A stretch of DNA of 64,000 nucleotides, taken from contig JAJEHX010000006.1 of the NCBI GenBank assembly GCA_022823465.1, forward strand, positions 19,270 to 83,269. Direction: 5' to 3'. Each line of letters starts with the position of its first letter. Positions within the stretch are counted from its first letter, which is position 1. This document shows positions 9,807-19,784 of this stretch, one piece after another. Position numbers and translations under genes: made by a program. Source of the stretch: Candidatus Latescibacterota bacterium (GTDB lineage Bacteria; JAAXHH01). The notes beneath the pieces were generated by a model. The model searched no databases, had not been told where the DNA came from, and saw only the letters and a program-made list of their open reading frames with translations.

Positions 9807-10140
9807 GAGGTGCTCCTGACACACGGAACCCGGTGCGGTACTCCGGAATCAACCTGAACCCGGGCGGTGTCGATACAGTTTCCTTATTTCGAGAAGATGT
9901 GCTGCGTGATGAAAGTAAAGGCCGCGCATCCCAAGGTACATTGCGCAGGCGGTCGACCCAAATGGATTTAGACATCACCCGGTCCGCACAGGGATTATAT
10001 CGTTGACACACCCGCGCATTACAACCATATAGGAATCGGCCCGTTCCCGTCCTCGCGCCGTCTCGCATGTCGATGCCGGCCCACCGGCCTGACAACAGTC
10101 CATTTCTCCACCCTGGACCAGCCCACTCCAATTCCCATCC

Positions 10141-11007
10141 ATGCCCACTGACCTATTCGTCTTCGTCCTGCTCTCCGCCGTACTGCACGCCACGTGGAAC
10201 TTCGTAGCCCGCCAAAACGCCGGGGACCTCACCGTGTTCTGGTGGTCCCTGTGGATCAGCGGCCTCGTGCTGCTGCCCTTCGTGGCGGGCGTAGCCGTTT
10301 CCCGAGGCACGGCGGGATTTTTGTCTATGCTGGCGGACGGCGGGTTGTACGTGGTGGCCACGGGGATCATCCACTCCTTTTATTTCCTGCTGCTGGCCCG
10401 CGCCTACCAGCACGGCGAGATCTCCCTGGTTTACCCCATCGCCCGCGGATCGGGAATAGGCCTCACGGGATTCCTGGGATGGCTTCTGCTGGATGAGTCG
10501 CTGACGCCCTTCGGCGTGTCCGGCATCGCCCTGATCTGTATCGGCATACTCTCGATGGGGGTCTCAATCGTCGGGCGCGCAAGGGACGCAAGGCGCGGTT
10601 TCGTCTCGGCGCTGGGGGTGGGCGCAACGATCGTCAGCTACTCCCTCGTGGACAAAGTGGGCGTGAGTATCGTCCATCCCGTCGTCTATATCTTCGGCAT
10701 GTTCATGCTGAGCGCCGCGCTGGTCACCCCGCTGGTCGCCGTCCGTGACCGCGGACGCCTCTGGCGCAAACTGGCGGAGACCTGGCGTGCCGCGACCCTG
10801 ATCGGCGTCGGATCCACCGCCGCCTACCTCATGATCCTGTTTGCCATGACCGTGGGCCAAGTGGGCTACATCGTCGCGCTGAGGGAGTTCGCCGTGGTCC
10901 TCGGTGCCGTGCTGGGATTCGTCTTTCTCAAGGAGCGGGTCACCCTGATGAAGGTCTGCGCCGTGCTTCTGATCGTCACCGGTCTGGTATGCATCAAACT
11001 GGGATGA
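10141..11007 (+). CDS. EamA/DMT family transporter
   Basis: About 10 TM helices; AVLHATWNFVARQ, LREFAVVLGAVLGFVFLKERVTLMKVCAVLLIVTGLV. Confidence 0.88.
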   Translation: MPTDLFVFVLLSAVLHATWNFVARQNAGDLTVFWWSLWISGLVLLPFVAGVAVSRGTAGFLSMLADGGLYVVATGIIHSFYFLLLARAYQHGEISLVYPIARGSGIGLTGFLGWLLLDESLTPFGVSGIALICIGILSMGVSIVGRARDARRGFVSALGVGATIVSYSLVDKVGVSIVHPVVYIFGMFMLSAALVTPLVAVRDRGRLWRKLAETWRAATLIGVGSTAAYLMILFAMTVGQVGYIVALREFAVVLGAVLGFVFLKERVTLMKVCAVLLIVTGLVCIKLG

Positions 11008-11113
11008 ACATGATGCAAAATACCATGTAACGCACCTTGATTTCATGAACCGGCTTGACTACATTACCTATCGATTCCTATCGTGATTCGACACGTCTTT
11101 CGCTTCGCTGCCA

Positions 11114-12559
11114 TTGCGGGGCAATGTTATAAGGAGATCTGCAAACGTGTCCCGACTGAGCCGACGTTCCTTCATTCGAAACACCGCCGTATCCGTTGGA
11201 GCCCTGACCGTCGGCGCCTCGGCGCTGCAGGGTTTGATCGCCCGTAGAGCACGGGCCATGGCCAACGGGTACCCCCGCCTTGTCGCGCCCCGGGGGGAAG
11301 GGGGATACGGACCCCTTTCGCCCGTACCCTCGCAGAACACGGGGGAAACCCTGCTTGAACTGCCGCAGGGATTCTCCTATACCGTCTTCGGCAAGAAGGG
11401 CGGACTCATGTCGGACGGCCATCCCACCCCTGCCGCCCACGACGGCATGGCCGCCTTTGCGAAGGACGGGATGGTGCGGCTCCTGCGCAATCACGAAATC
11501 AATACAGGCAGTCCGGTCGAAGCCATCGGCAGCCGTGCCGCGGCCTACGATCCCACGGCGCCCGGCGGGGTCACGACGCTGATCGTCGATCCGAATACCC
11601 GCGAACTGGTCCGCGATTTCGTGAGCGTGGGCGGGACGCTGCACAACTGCGCCGGCGGCCCCACGCCCTGGGGTTCCTGGATCACCTGCGAAGAGACGAC
11701 GATGGGCACGGACCGGTTCTTCAGTGCACGGTGGCTCCAGTACCTGGGCGGTTACGACAAGAACCACGGATACTGCTTCGAGGTGCCCGCCGATGCCGAA
11801 GAGAGCGTGCCCGCCGAACCCCTTACCCAGATGGGACGGTTCGTCCACGAGGCCATAGCCGTCGATCCCGCCACCGGCATCGTGTACGAGACCGAAGACC
11901 AGAACCCGAGCGGATTCTTCCAGTACATACCCGACCATCCCGGCCAACTCGCCCGGGGCGGCCGCCTGCGCATGCTCGCGATAAAGGACCGGCCGGGATA
12001 CGACACTCGCACGGGACAGACCATGGGCACGTCCCTGCCCGTGACGTGGGTGGAGATCGAAGACCCCGATCCGGCAGGAGCCGGCCTGGACCGGAACCTT
12101 GTGTACAAGGAGGGGGCGGACAAGGGCGGCGCCGCCTTCGACCGCCTGGAGGGATGCTGGTACGGCAACGGCCGTATCTTCTTCACCGCGACCCGCGGCG
12201 GCGACGAACGCCTGGGGCAGGTGTGGGAATATCATTCCACAGGCGCCGAAGACGGCGTCCTGACCCTCCTCTTCGAATCGCCCGACGCTTCGCTCATGGC
12301 CGCGCCGGACAACGTCTGCGTGAGTCCCCGCGGCGGCCTGATCATATGCGAAGACAACCGGGAAGGCATACAGCACATCCGGGGCCTGACGAAGGACGGG
12401 CGCGTATTCGACCTGGCCAGGGACGTCGCCGGCATCGCCTACCGGGGCGAATTCGCCGGAGCGACCTTCAGTCCGGACGGCCAGACCCTCTTCGTCAACA
12501 TGCAGCGGCCCGGACTGACCTACGCCATCTGGGGACCGTGGCAGGAAGGCGCGGTATAG
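11114..12559 (+). CDS. PhoX/DUF839-family phosphatase-like protein, Tat-exported
   Basis: Tat signal SRRSFIRNTAVSVGALTVGASALQG; AHDGMAAF, RNHEINTG, NCAGGPTPWGSWITCEET, PhoX-like. Confidence 0.88.
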   Translation: MRGNVIRRSANVSRLSRRSFIRNTAVSVGALTVGASALQGLIARRARAMANGYPRLVAPRGEGGYGPLSPVPSQNTGETLLELPQGFSYTVFGKKGGLMSDGHPTPAAHDGMAAFAKDGMVRLLRNHEINTGSPVEAIGSRAAAYDPTAPGGVTTLIVDPNTRELVRDFVSVGGTLHNCAGGPTPWGSWITCEETTMGTDRFFSARWLQYLGGYDKNHGYCFEVPADAEESVPAEPLTQMGRFVHEAIAVDPATGIVYETEDQNPSGFFQYIPDHPGQLARGGRLRMLAIKDRPGYDTRTGQTMGTSLPVTWVEIEDPDPAGAGLDRNLVYKEGADKGGAAFDRLEGCWYGNGRIFFTATRGGDERLGQVWEYHSTGAEDGVLTLLFESPDASLMAAPDNVCVSPRGGLIICEDNREGIQHIRGLTKDGRVFDLARDVAGIAYRGEFAGATFSPDGQTLFVNMQRPGLTYAIWGPWQEGAV

Positions 12560-12570
12560 GGAGTACGGTT

Positions 12571-13350
12571 TTGTTCTCCAAAGAAATCAGAACGTTCAGA
12601 GACCGGCTTGCCGGCGGCGAACTCTGTCTCGGGCCCGCCGTGACCTTCACCGACCCGGCCGTGACCGAGGCCCTGTGCGATTCGGCGGATTTCATCTGGA
12701 TCGACACCGAGCACATGGCCATGAACCTCGAGTCGGTCACGAAACACCTGATGGCCGCCCGCGCAGGCGGGAAGGCCGCGCTGGTCCGCGTACCGTCAAG
12801 CGCCATCGGGCACGTCAAACCCATCCTCGACGCCGGCGCGCCCGGGATCGTCGTCCCGCAGGTCCGGTCCGCCGCCGAGGTAAAGCGCGTGGTCGACGCC
12901 TGTCGCTACCCGCCGTTGGGAGACCGGGGATTCGGGCCCCATCGCCCGTCCAATTACGGCCGTGCATTGTCTGAGATCGACGCCTACGTCGACGACATGA
13001 ACCGGGACCTCTTCGTCTCGGTCCAGATCGAACACATCGAGGCATACCGGGAACTGGACGCCATCGCGGCCATACCCGGCCTGGACAGCCTGGTCATCGG
13101 CCCCGTGGACCTGAGCGGCTCCATCAGCACGCTTGGGCGACTCGAAAACGACGAGGTCGTGACCGCCATGGAACGCATCATAGACGTGGGGCATGAAGCG
13201 GGCCTGTCCATCGGAATGGGCATGGGCTCGCAATACGCCTTCGGCCGGCGCTGGAGCAGCCGGGGCGTCGACTGGATACAGGTCGACTGCGACTACAGCT
13301 ACTTGATCAGTGGTTTCGAACGCGTCGCCGCAGGAGTCCGCGGCGGCTAG
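12571..13350 (+). CDS. HpcH/HpaI aldolase/citrate lyase family protein
   Basis: FSKEIRTFRDRLAGGELCLGPAVTFTDPAVTEAL...FIWIDTEHMAMNL..., VQIEHIEA, VIGPVDLSGS; TTG start after upstream stop. Confidence 0.88.
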   Translation: MFSKEIRTFRDRLAGGELCLGPAVTFTDPAVTEALCDSADFIWIDTEHMAMNLESVTKHLMAARAGGKAALVRVPSSAIGHVKPILDAGAPGIVVPQVRSAAEVKRVVDACRYPPLGDRGFGPHRPSNYGRALSEIDAYVDDMNRDLFVSVQIEHIEAYRELDAIAAIPGLDSLVIGPVDLSGSISTLGRLENDEVVTAMERIIDVGHEAGLSIGMGMGSQYAFGRRWSSRGVDWIQVDCDYSYLISGFERVAAGVRGG

Positions 13351-13384
13351 CATACCGCGGCAGCCAGGAGTCTTCGGCGGCTGG
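13331..13384. repeat. Duplicated gene 3' end (20-bp unit spanning stop codon, period 34)
   Basis: caggagtccgcggcggctag (contains TAG stop of the aldolase) and caggagtcttcggcggctgg. Confidence 0.7.
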
Positions 13385-13490
13385 AAAGGCACCGGCACTG
13401 GGTACCTACGCCAACCAGACACAAACGACGGATCAGCTCTACGTACTGCGTACCCCGCCTGAACCTCTCGCGGAATTCTGTGTCGCGGCG

Positions 13491-14522
13491 ATGGTTGAGG
13501 CGGGACTCTCAATCGCGGACGCCAGGCTGACGGCGGACGTATTGATCCGCACCGACATGCGGGGGATCTTCACGCACGGCACGGTCGCTTTGAGGCGCTA
13601 CGTGCAGTTGATGCGGGACGGCGGCATCGACACAGGCGCGGCACCCTCGATCACCGAAGAGGGACTGGCCTGGGCGCGGATCGACGCCCGCCAGGCCGTG
13701 GGCATGGTGGCTTCGCGCTACGGCATGACGGTGGCCATGGACAAGGCCGCCCACTGTGGGATCGGCATGGCCACGGTGCGCCGGAGCAACCATTTCGGCG
13801 CGGCGTCGGCCTATACGATCATGGCCGTGGAAAACGCGGACCAGGCGGACCGGCCCATGGTCGGCGTCGCCATGAGCAATACCGACGTGGTCATGAACAT
13901 CCCGGGCGGACGGGGCGCGGCCATCGGAAACAACCCGTTGTCCTATGCCGTCCCGGCCCGTTCCCAGCCTCCCATCGTCCTGGACATCGCCATGAGTACC
14001 GTGGCGGGAGGCAAGGTGGCCTCGTACCAGGACAGGGGCGAACCGCTTCCTGATGGATGGCTCACGGATGCGGAAGGCCTTCCCACGACGGATCCCGGCG
14101 TATTCACGGTCACCGGCGCCCTGACGCCGTTCAGCGCACACAAGGGCTACGGCCTGGCGCTGCTGGTGGAATCCCTGGCCGGGGTCCTGGCCGGCGCGGG
14201 GGTCACGACGGACATCCTTTCCTGGGCGAAGGTCTCGGACGACACCTGCGACGAGGGACACACCTTCATGGCCATCGACGTGGGTGCCATGATGCCGCTG
14301 GACAGCTACTATGATCGCATCGACGAACTCATCCGCCGCATGCGGGAAGCGCCGAAAGCCGCCGGGGCGGAGCGCACCTATGTCCCGGGCGAAATGGAAT
14401 ACGACAGCGAAGCCCTTTCCCGCCGCGAAGGCGTCCCCCTTACGCGGATGGCCGTAGAAAACCTGGCGGGGCTGGCCGAAGACACGGGGCTGGCGGACAG
14501 ATTGCCCTTCGACGGTCCGTGA
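13491..14522 (+). CDS. Ldh family (malate/L-lactate/ureidoglycolate-type) oxidoreductase
   Basis: TDMRGIFTHGTVALRRYVQLMRDGGI, RRSNHFGAASAYT, PGGRGAAIGNNPLSYAVP; reading frame remains open upstream to about 13353 without ATG/GTG/TTG, so true start uncertain. Confidence 0.88.
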   Translation: MVEAGLSIADARLTADVLIRTDMRGIFTHGTVALRRYVQLMRDGGIDTGAAPSITEEGLAWARIDARQAVGMVASRYGMTVAMDKAAHCGIGMATVRRSNHFGAASAYTIMAVENADQADRPMVGVAMSNTDVVMNIPGGRGAAIGNNPLSYAVPARSQPPIVLDIAMSTVAGGKVASYQDRGEPLPDGWLTDAEGLPTTDPGVFTVTGALTPFSAHKGYGLALLVESLAGVLAGAGVTTDILSWAKVSDDTCDEGHTFMAIDVGAMMPLDSYYDRIDELIRRMREAPKAAGAERTYVPGEMEYDSEALSRREGVPLTRMAVENLAGLAEDTGLADRLPFDGP

Positions 14523-14539
14523 CGCGCCCCGGCTATCAC

Positions 14540-14590
14540 AACGAAGCGGCCTCTCCAATGACGCGGCCTCGTCAATAACGCGGCCACCAG
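14540..14590. repeat. Three 17-bp tandem units downstream of a stop codon
   Basis: aacgaagcggcctctcc|aatgacgcggcctcgtc|aataacgcggccaccag. Confidence 0.7.
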
Positions 14591-14606
14591 TGAACAGGAG
14601 AAGGAA

Positions 14607-15497
14607 ATGCCCAGGATCAACCGCGCGGTGGAACTGCTCGAAAGAGGCCAGCCGATCTATTACGGCGGGGCCGGCGAATTGAGTTACGACCACGGCGTCG
14701 AAGCCTCCGGAGCGTGGGAGGACTACCTCATCGTCGAAATGGAACACGGCCTCTTCGACCTGTCCCGCCTCAAGGCTTTCATGACCGGGCTCGTGGACGC
14801 CGGTCCCACCTCCGGCGGTCACCTGACGCCCTGCGTCATCGTAACGCTGCCCACGAACGGGACCAGCGAGGCGGTCATGCGGGCGAACGCGTGGATGGTC
14901 AAGCAGGTCCTGGCGCTGGGCGTCCATGGAATCCTGCTTTGCCACGCGGAAACGCCGGGCGCCGTGCGGGCTTTCGTGGAAGCGGCCCGGTACCCCTTCC
15001 AGACGGCCGGAGTGGGAGCGGGTCTGGACACGGGACAGCGGGGATCGGGAGGCCAGGGCTTCGCCGCGCGCACCTGGGGTCTCGCCGCGCCGGATTACGT
15101 AAAGAGGGCCGATGTCTGGCCCCTGAACCCGGACGGCGAATTGATGCTCGGCCTCAAGATCGAAAACCAACGCGCCCTGGCCAACGTGGAGGAAACCCTC
15201 AAGGTCCCCGGCATCGCCTTCGCCGAGTGGGGTCCGGGAGATATGGGGATGTCCTTCGGATATCCGGACCGCCACGATCCGCCCTACCCTCCCGAGATGA
15301 TCGCCGCGCGCGCCGCGGTGCTCGAGGCCTGCAAGGCCAACGGCGTCGCCTTCCTGAACGGGGTGACGCCCGATAACGTGACCGACATGATCGACGAAGG
15401 CGTGATGGTCGCCAATGCGTCCGGAGAGGCCGCCGAAATCGGCAAGCGCCACACTGGACGCGACGCAGAAGACCCTCCGGGCACCCATAGCGCATGA
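14607..15497 (+). CDS. HpcH/HpaI aldolase family protein
   Basis: MPRINRAVELLERGQPIYYGG...EDYLIVEMEHGLFDL..., ILLCHAETPGAVRAFVEAARYP, EWGPGDMGMSFG. Confidence 0.84.
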   Translation: MPRINRAVELLERGQPIYYGGAGELSYDHGVEASGAWEDYLIVEMEHGLFDLSRLKAFMTGLVDAGPTSGGHLTPCVIVTLPTNGTSEAVMRANAWMVKQVLALGVHGILLCHAETPGAVRAFVEAARYPFQTAGVGAGLDTGQRGSGGQGFAARTWGLAAPDYVKRADVWPLNPDGELMLGLKIENQRALANVEETLKVPGIAFAEWGPGDMGMSFGYPDRHDPPYPPEMIAARAAVLEACKANGVAFLNGVTPDNVTDMIDEGVMVANASGEAAEIGKRHTGRDAEDPPGTHSA

Positions 15498-16168
15498 CGG
15501 CCTACACCGTGTATTTCGCCGGCGACCTGTTCGACCACAAGCACCTCGCCGGGAACGAACTCCTGGCCGGGGCCATCGATCGCCGTTCGGACGGCCGTTA
15601 CGCCTGCGTGGTACCCCAGGACCTCGAGCAGGCCACGGGCCGGATGGTCGATATCCGGAACCAGGACCTCAGGCAGGTGATGGCCTGCGACCTGGGCCTG
15701 TTCAACTTCGACGGGACGGACCTGGACTCGGGCACGGTGGTGGAGTTCATGATGGCCAAGATGCTCGACATCCCGTCCGTCCTCCTCCGGTCCGACTTCC
15801 GGGCCTCCGGAGACCAGGAGAGGGAAGGCGACGACTGGAACCTGATGTGTTCCTTCTATCCCCGGGTCCGGAAAGTCCAGTTCAACGCCATGGCCTGGTA
15901 CCAGGAGGCGCGCCGATCGGGGGACAGGTCGGAAGGGCCGGCATCGACGGACTGGTCCGATCGTCTGTACGCCCGCATCGCGGATACAGTGATCGAACAA
16001 CTTGACGCCGTCCGTACAGAACCCTCCCTGTTCGGCGGAGACGAAGCGCGGATCAGGACCGTCTACCAGTGGGCGGCGCGGTTCCCGGGCAGCGGGTTCG
16101 ACGGAGCGTGCGACCCGGGGTTCGTGGACGAAGTGATCGCGAACAAGCGTGGCAGGGGTCTGTTATAA
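15494..16168 (+). CDS. Nucleoside 2-deoxyribosyltransferase-like protein
   Basis: TVYFAGDLFDHKHLAGNELLAGAI...VVPQDLEQ...DLGLFNFDGTDLDSGTVVEFMMAKMLDIPSVLLRSDFR; ATGA overlap with upstream gene. Confidence 0.84.
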   Translation: MTAYTVYFAGDLFDHKHLAGNELLAGAIDRRSDGRYACVVPQDLEQATGRMVDIRNQDLRQVMACDLGLFNFDGTDLDSGTVVEFMMAKMLDIPSVLLRSDFRASGDQEREGDDWNLMCSFYPRVRKVQFNAMAWYQEARRSGDRSEGPASTDWSDRLYARIADTVIEQLDAVRTEPSLFGGDEARIRTVYQWAARFPGSGFDGACDPGFVDEVIANKRGRGLL

Positions 16169-16255
16169 ACCCGATTGCGGGGCGAAATCCTGCCGGGAAA
16201 AGGTATTGGAACGGAACTGACGGTGAAATGAAGTTGATACGAAAAGGAGAAAAGC

Positions 16256-17344
16256 ATGATCGACTATGGCGTGTTCCTGATGCCCGTCCACGATCCGACG
16301 AAGCCTCCGGGACAGTGCTACGACGAAGACATGGAAATGCTGGTGCGTTCGGAGGAACTCGGCTTCAGCGAGTTCTGGGTGGGCGAGCACCACTCCTCGA
16401 GTTACGAGAACATCGTCATGCCCGAGATCTTCCTCGGCAAGGCCCTCGGTCTGACCGAGCGCATGCGGCTCGGCGCCGCGCCCGTGTGCCTGCCCTATCA
16501 TCATCCCGCTCACGTGGCCGGACGGCTGGCCTTCCTCGATCATCTCTCCCACGGCAGGCTGAACATCTGTTTCGGACCCGGCGCCATACCGACCGACATG
16601 GAGATGTATGGTATACGTCCCGAGGACTCCGGCGCCATGGTGGGCGAGGCGATCCAGATGATCATGACCCTGTGGACCACCGATCCGCCCTACCACATCG
16701 ACGGCCACTTCTGGCAGGTGCACGTGGACCACGAAGTCCGCGAGGACATGGGCATCGGCGTCTACCTCAAACCCCTTCAAAAACCCCATCCGCCGCTGTC
16801 CGTCCCGGTGATCATGCGGGACTCGGCGGGCACCCGCATCGCGGGCCAGAAAGGGTATTCTCCCTTCAGCCACCACATGGTCGCGGCCAACGTACTCGTG
16901 AACCACTGGGAAACCTACGCCGGCGGAGCGCGTTCCGCCGGGCAGGAGCCGGACCGGAGCAAGTGGAAGATCTCGCGGAACATCTTCGTAGCGGAAAACA
17001 CGGCGGAAGCCCGAAAGAGGGCCCGGGATAGTTCCATGGGAAAATGCCTGGAATACATCATGAAAATGGCCGACCTGGGGCCCGGAAGAGTGCTGTGGAA
17101 GCGGGACCCGGACATGCCCGATTCCGAATGCACCCTGGACTACATGATGGACGAGCACGTCATCGCGGGCGATCCCGATGAATGCGTGCGGCAGCTGCAC
17201 AGGATGATGGAGGAGACGGGGGAATTCGGCACGCTCATCTTTACCGCCCACGACTGGGACGACCGGGAGGCCTGGATCGACTGTCTCGAGCTCTTTGCCC
17301 AGGAGGTCATGCCCAGGTTGAACAAGTCGCTGGGGTATGCCTGA
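16256..17344 (+). CDS. LLM class flavin-dependent oxidoreductase (luciferase-like)
   Basis: MIDYGVFLMPVHDPTKPPGQCYDEDMEMLVRSEELGFSEFWVGEHHSS...; LCLPYHHPAHVAGRLAFLDHLSHGRL-type motif. Confidence 0.93.
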   Translation: MIDYGVFLMPVHDPTKPPGQCYDEDMEMLVRSEELGFSEFWVGEHHSSSYENIVMPEIFLGKALGLTERMRLGAAPVCLPYHHPAHVAGRLAFLDHLSHGRLNICFGPGAIPTDMEMYGIRPEDSGAMVGEAIQMIMTLWTTDPPYHIDGHFWQVHVDHEVREDMGIGVYLKPLQKPHPPLSVPVIMRDSAGTRIAGQKGYSPFSHHMVAANVLVNHWETYAGGARSAGQEPDRSKWKISRNIFVAENTAEARKRARDSSMGKCLEYIMKMADLGPGRVLWKRDPDMPDSECTLDYMMDEHVIAGDPDECVRQLHRMMEETGEFGTLIFTAHDWDDREAWIDCLELFAQEVMPRLNKSLGYA

Positions 17345-17358
17345 ATAGGGAATCATCC

Positions 17359-18447
17359 ATGAAATACGGCATGTTCATCATGCCCTTCCACGACGTGGCG
17401 AAGCCGCCGGCCCAGTGCTACGACGAGGACCTTGAACTGGTGGTGCTGGCGGAGGAGATGGGGTTTTCCGAGTTCTGGATCGGCGAGCACCATACCCACC
17501 AGTGGGAGAACATCGCCCTGCCCGAGGCCTTCATCGGCAAGGCCCTGGCCATGACAGATACGATCCGGCTCGGCACGGCGCCCACCTGCCTGCCCTACCA
17601 CCACCCGGCCCACGTGGCCACGCGCCTGGCCTTCCTGGACCACCTGTCCCACGGCCGCCTGAACCTGTGCTTCGGTCCCGGCAGCGTGTATCCTGATATG
17701 GAGCTTTTCGGAATCGACGACCCCAAGGTGAACAGCGCCATGTTCGAGGAGGCCGCGGAGATCATCCTGCAGCTCTGGACACAGGACACGCCCTACCGGT
17801 ACGACGGACAGTTCTGGCAGGTCGGCCTGGAGAAGTGGGTCGACCGGGAGTCGCGCCTGGGCATCATCCAGAAACCCCTGCAGCGGCCCCATCCGCCCAT
17901 CTGCGCGCCGGCCATGAGCATGAACTCGGCGACGATGAAGTACGCCGGCCGGAAGGGCTGGATGCCGATCAGCGCCAACCTCAGCCCCGGCAACGTCGTG
18001 GCCGACAACTGGAAGGTCTACGAGCGGGCCGCGCTCGAAGCGGGTCATGCGCCCGACCGCGGCGACTGGCGCGTCTGCCGCAGCATCTTCGTCGCCGACG
18101 ACCAGGACGAAGCCAGGCAAAGGGCGTGGACGGGTTGCCTCGGGCGTTTTTTCGATTTCCTCGGCGGGGTACTGGACAAGGGATCGGGCCCCGGCCGCAG
18201 GTTCTTCAAACGCGATCCGGACATGCCCGACTCGGCATGCGGCCGGGACTACTTTCTACAGGAGCAGATCATCCACGGCGACGTGGACGAGGTGGTCCGG
18301 CGCCTCGACGCGTTGCGGGAGGAGACGGGCGACTTCGGAACGCTGGTCCTGATGGGATACGACTGGAAGGACGAAGTGGACAAGGCCGCGTGGCAGAGGT
18401 GCGCGGAACTGTTCGTGAATGAAGTCATGCCGGCGATGAATCGCTGA
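17359..18447 (+). CDS. LLM class flavin-dependent oxidoreductase (luciferase-like)
   Basis: MKYGMFIMPFHDVAKPPAQCYDEDLELVVLAEEMGFSEFWIGEHHTHQWEN...; tandem paralog. Confidence 0.93.
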   Translation: MKYGMFIMPFHDVAKPPAQCYDEDLELVVLAEEMGFSEFWIGEHHTHQWENIALPEAFIGKALAMTDTIRLGTAPTCLPYHHPAHVATRLAFLDHLSHGRLNLCFGPGSVYPDMELFGIDDPKVNSAMFEEAAEIILQLWTQDTPYRYDGQFWQVGLEKWVDRESRLGIIQKPLQRPHPPICAPAMSMNSATMKYAGRKGWMPISANLSPGNVVADNWKVYERAALEAGHAPDRGDWRVCRSIFVADDQDEARQRAWTGCLGRFFDFLGGVLDKGSGPGRRFFKRDPDMPDSACGRDYFLQEQIIHGDVDEVVRRLDALREETGDFGTLVLMGYDWKDEVDKAAWQRCAELFVNEVMPAMNR

Positions 18448-18477
18448 AACACGGTCATGCCGGCGATGAACCGCTGA
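18424..18477. repeat. Duplicated gene 3' end including stop codon (24-bp unit, period 30)
   Basis: gtcatgccggcgatgaatcgctga ... gtcatgccggcgatgaaccgctga. Confidence 0.85.
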
Positions 18478-18606
18478 GGAAGACGGTAGGCGGCACGCCG
18501 GCGGCATCGGGCCGGATCATATATCGAATGCTGAATCACTGATCTGTATAGCCAGGTGAATAACCCGGGCGAAGAAACCCCCGGCGAACCATACAGGAGA
18601 TCAAGC

Positions 18607-19677
18607 ATGAACTACGGGATGTTCATCATGCCCTTCCACGACCCGGTCAAGCCACCGGCCCAGTGCTACGACGAGGATCTCGAGCTGATCGTGCGCTGCG
18701 AGGAACTGGGTTTCACCGAGTTCTGGATCGGCGAACACCACACCATGAAGTACGAGAACATCGTGCTGCCGGAAGCCTTCATCGGCAAGGCGCTCGCCCT
18801 GACCCATACCATTCGGCTCGGCACCGCGCCCACCTGCCTGCCCTATCACCATCCCGCCCACGTGGCCACGCGCATGGCCTTCATGGACCATCTCTCTCAC
18901 GGGCGGCTCAACCTCTGCTTCGGCCCGGGCAGCGTGACGACGGACCTGGAGCTGCACAAGATCGATCCGAAGCTCAACGGCGCCATGGCGGCCGAATCGG
19001 CCGAGATGATCCTGCAACTTTGGAGCCAGGAACCGCCCTACCACCTGCACGGCAAATTCTGGCAGATCGATCTCGAGGAGCACGTGGACCACGCCACGCA
19101 GATCGGTTACATCCACAAGCCCCTCCAGCAGCCCCATCCGCCCATCTGCGCCCCGGGGATGAGCATGAACTCCCATACCATGAAGACCGCGGGGGCGAAG
19201 GGCTGGTCGCCCATCAGTGCGAACATCTCCCCGATCAACGTCGTGGCGGACAATTGGCGGGTGTACGAACAGGCCGCCCTCGACGCCGGCCGCACGCCGG
19301 ACCGCAACGACTGGCGCATCTGCCGCAGCATCTTCATTGCCGACAGCAAGGAGGAAGCGGCAGAGAAAGTACGCACCAATTCCCTTGGCCAGGGCTTCGA
19401 ATACATCGGCGGTCTCTTCGACAAGGGACTGGGCAGGAAGATGCTCAAACGGGACCCGGAAATGCCCGATACGGAATGCAACCTGGATTACATGATGCAG
19501 GAACAGATCATTCACGGGGACTCGGAGGAGGTGATCCGCCGGTTGAACCTGATGCGGGAGGAGACCGGCGATTTCGGCACGCTGATCCTCATGGGATACG
19601 ACTGGGACGACAAGGACGCCTGGCTACGCAGCATGGACCTCTTCGTGAACGAAGTCATGCCGGCGATGAGCAACTGA
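18607..19677 (+). CDS. LLM class flavin-dependent oxidoreductase (luciferase-like)
   Basis: MNYGMFIMPFHDPVKPPAQCYDEDLELIVRCEELGFTEFWIGEHHTMKYEN...; third tandem paralog. Confidence 0.93.
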   Translation: MNYGMFIMPFHDPVKPPAQCYDEDLELIVRCEELGFTEFWIGEHHTMKYENIVLPEAFIGKALALTHTIRLGTAPTCLPYHHPAHVATRMAFMDHLSHGRLNLCFGPGSVTTDLELHKIDPKLNGAMAAESAEMILQLWSQEPPYHLHGKFWQIDLEEHVDHATQIGYIHKPLQQPHPPICAPGMSMNSHTMKTAGAKGWSPISANISPINVVADNWRVYEQAALDAGRTPDRNDWRICRSIFIADSKEEAAEKVRTNSLGQGFEYIGGLFDKGLGRKMLKRDPEMPDTECNLDYMMQEQIIHGDSEEVIRRLNLMREETGDFGTLILMGYDWDDKDAWLRSMDLFVNEVMPAMSN

Positions 19678-19784
19678 AAGGACGACGAGGGACGAATCAG
19701 GACGAATTGAACGCGCCGCCGTTCCGCTACGGCTGCGGATCATCCGCTCCTGATTCGAACGGCCGACGAACGGAAGGAGAAGCC

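Noticed and set aside
13509-15488. 659-aa minus-strand ORF
   Set aside because: Antisense to well-supported Ldh-family and HpaI genes; composition typical of spurious GC-rich antisense frames.
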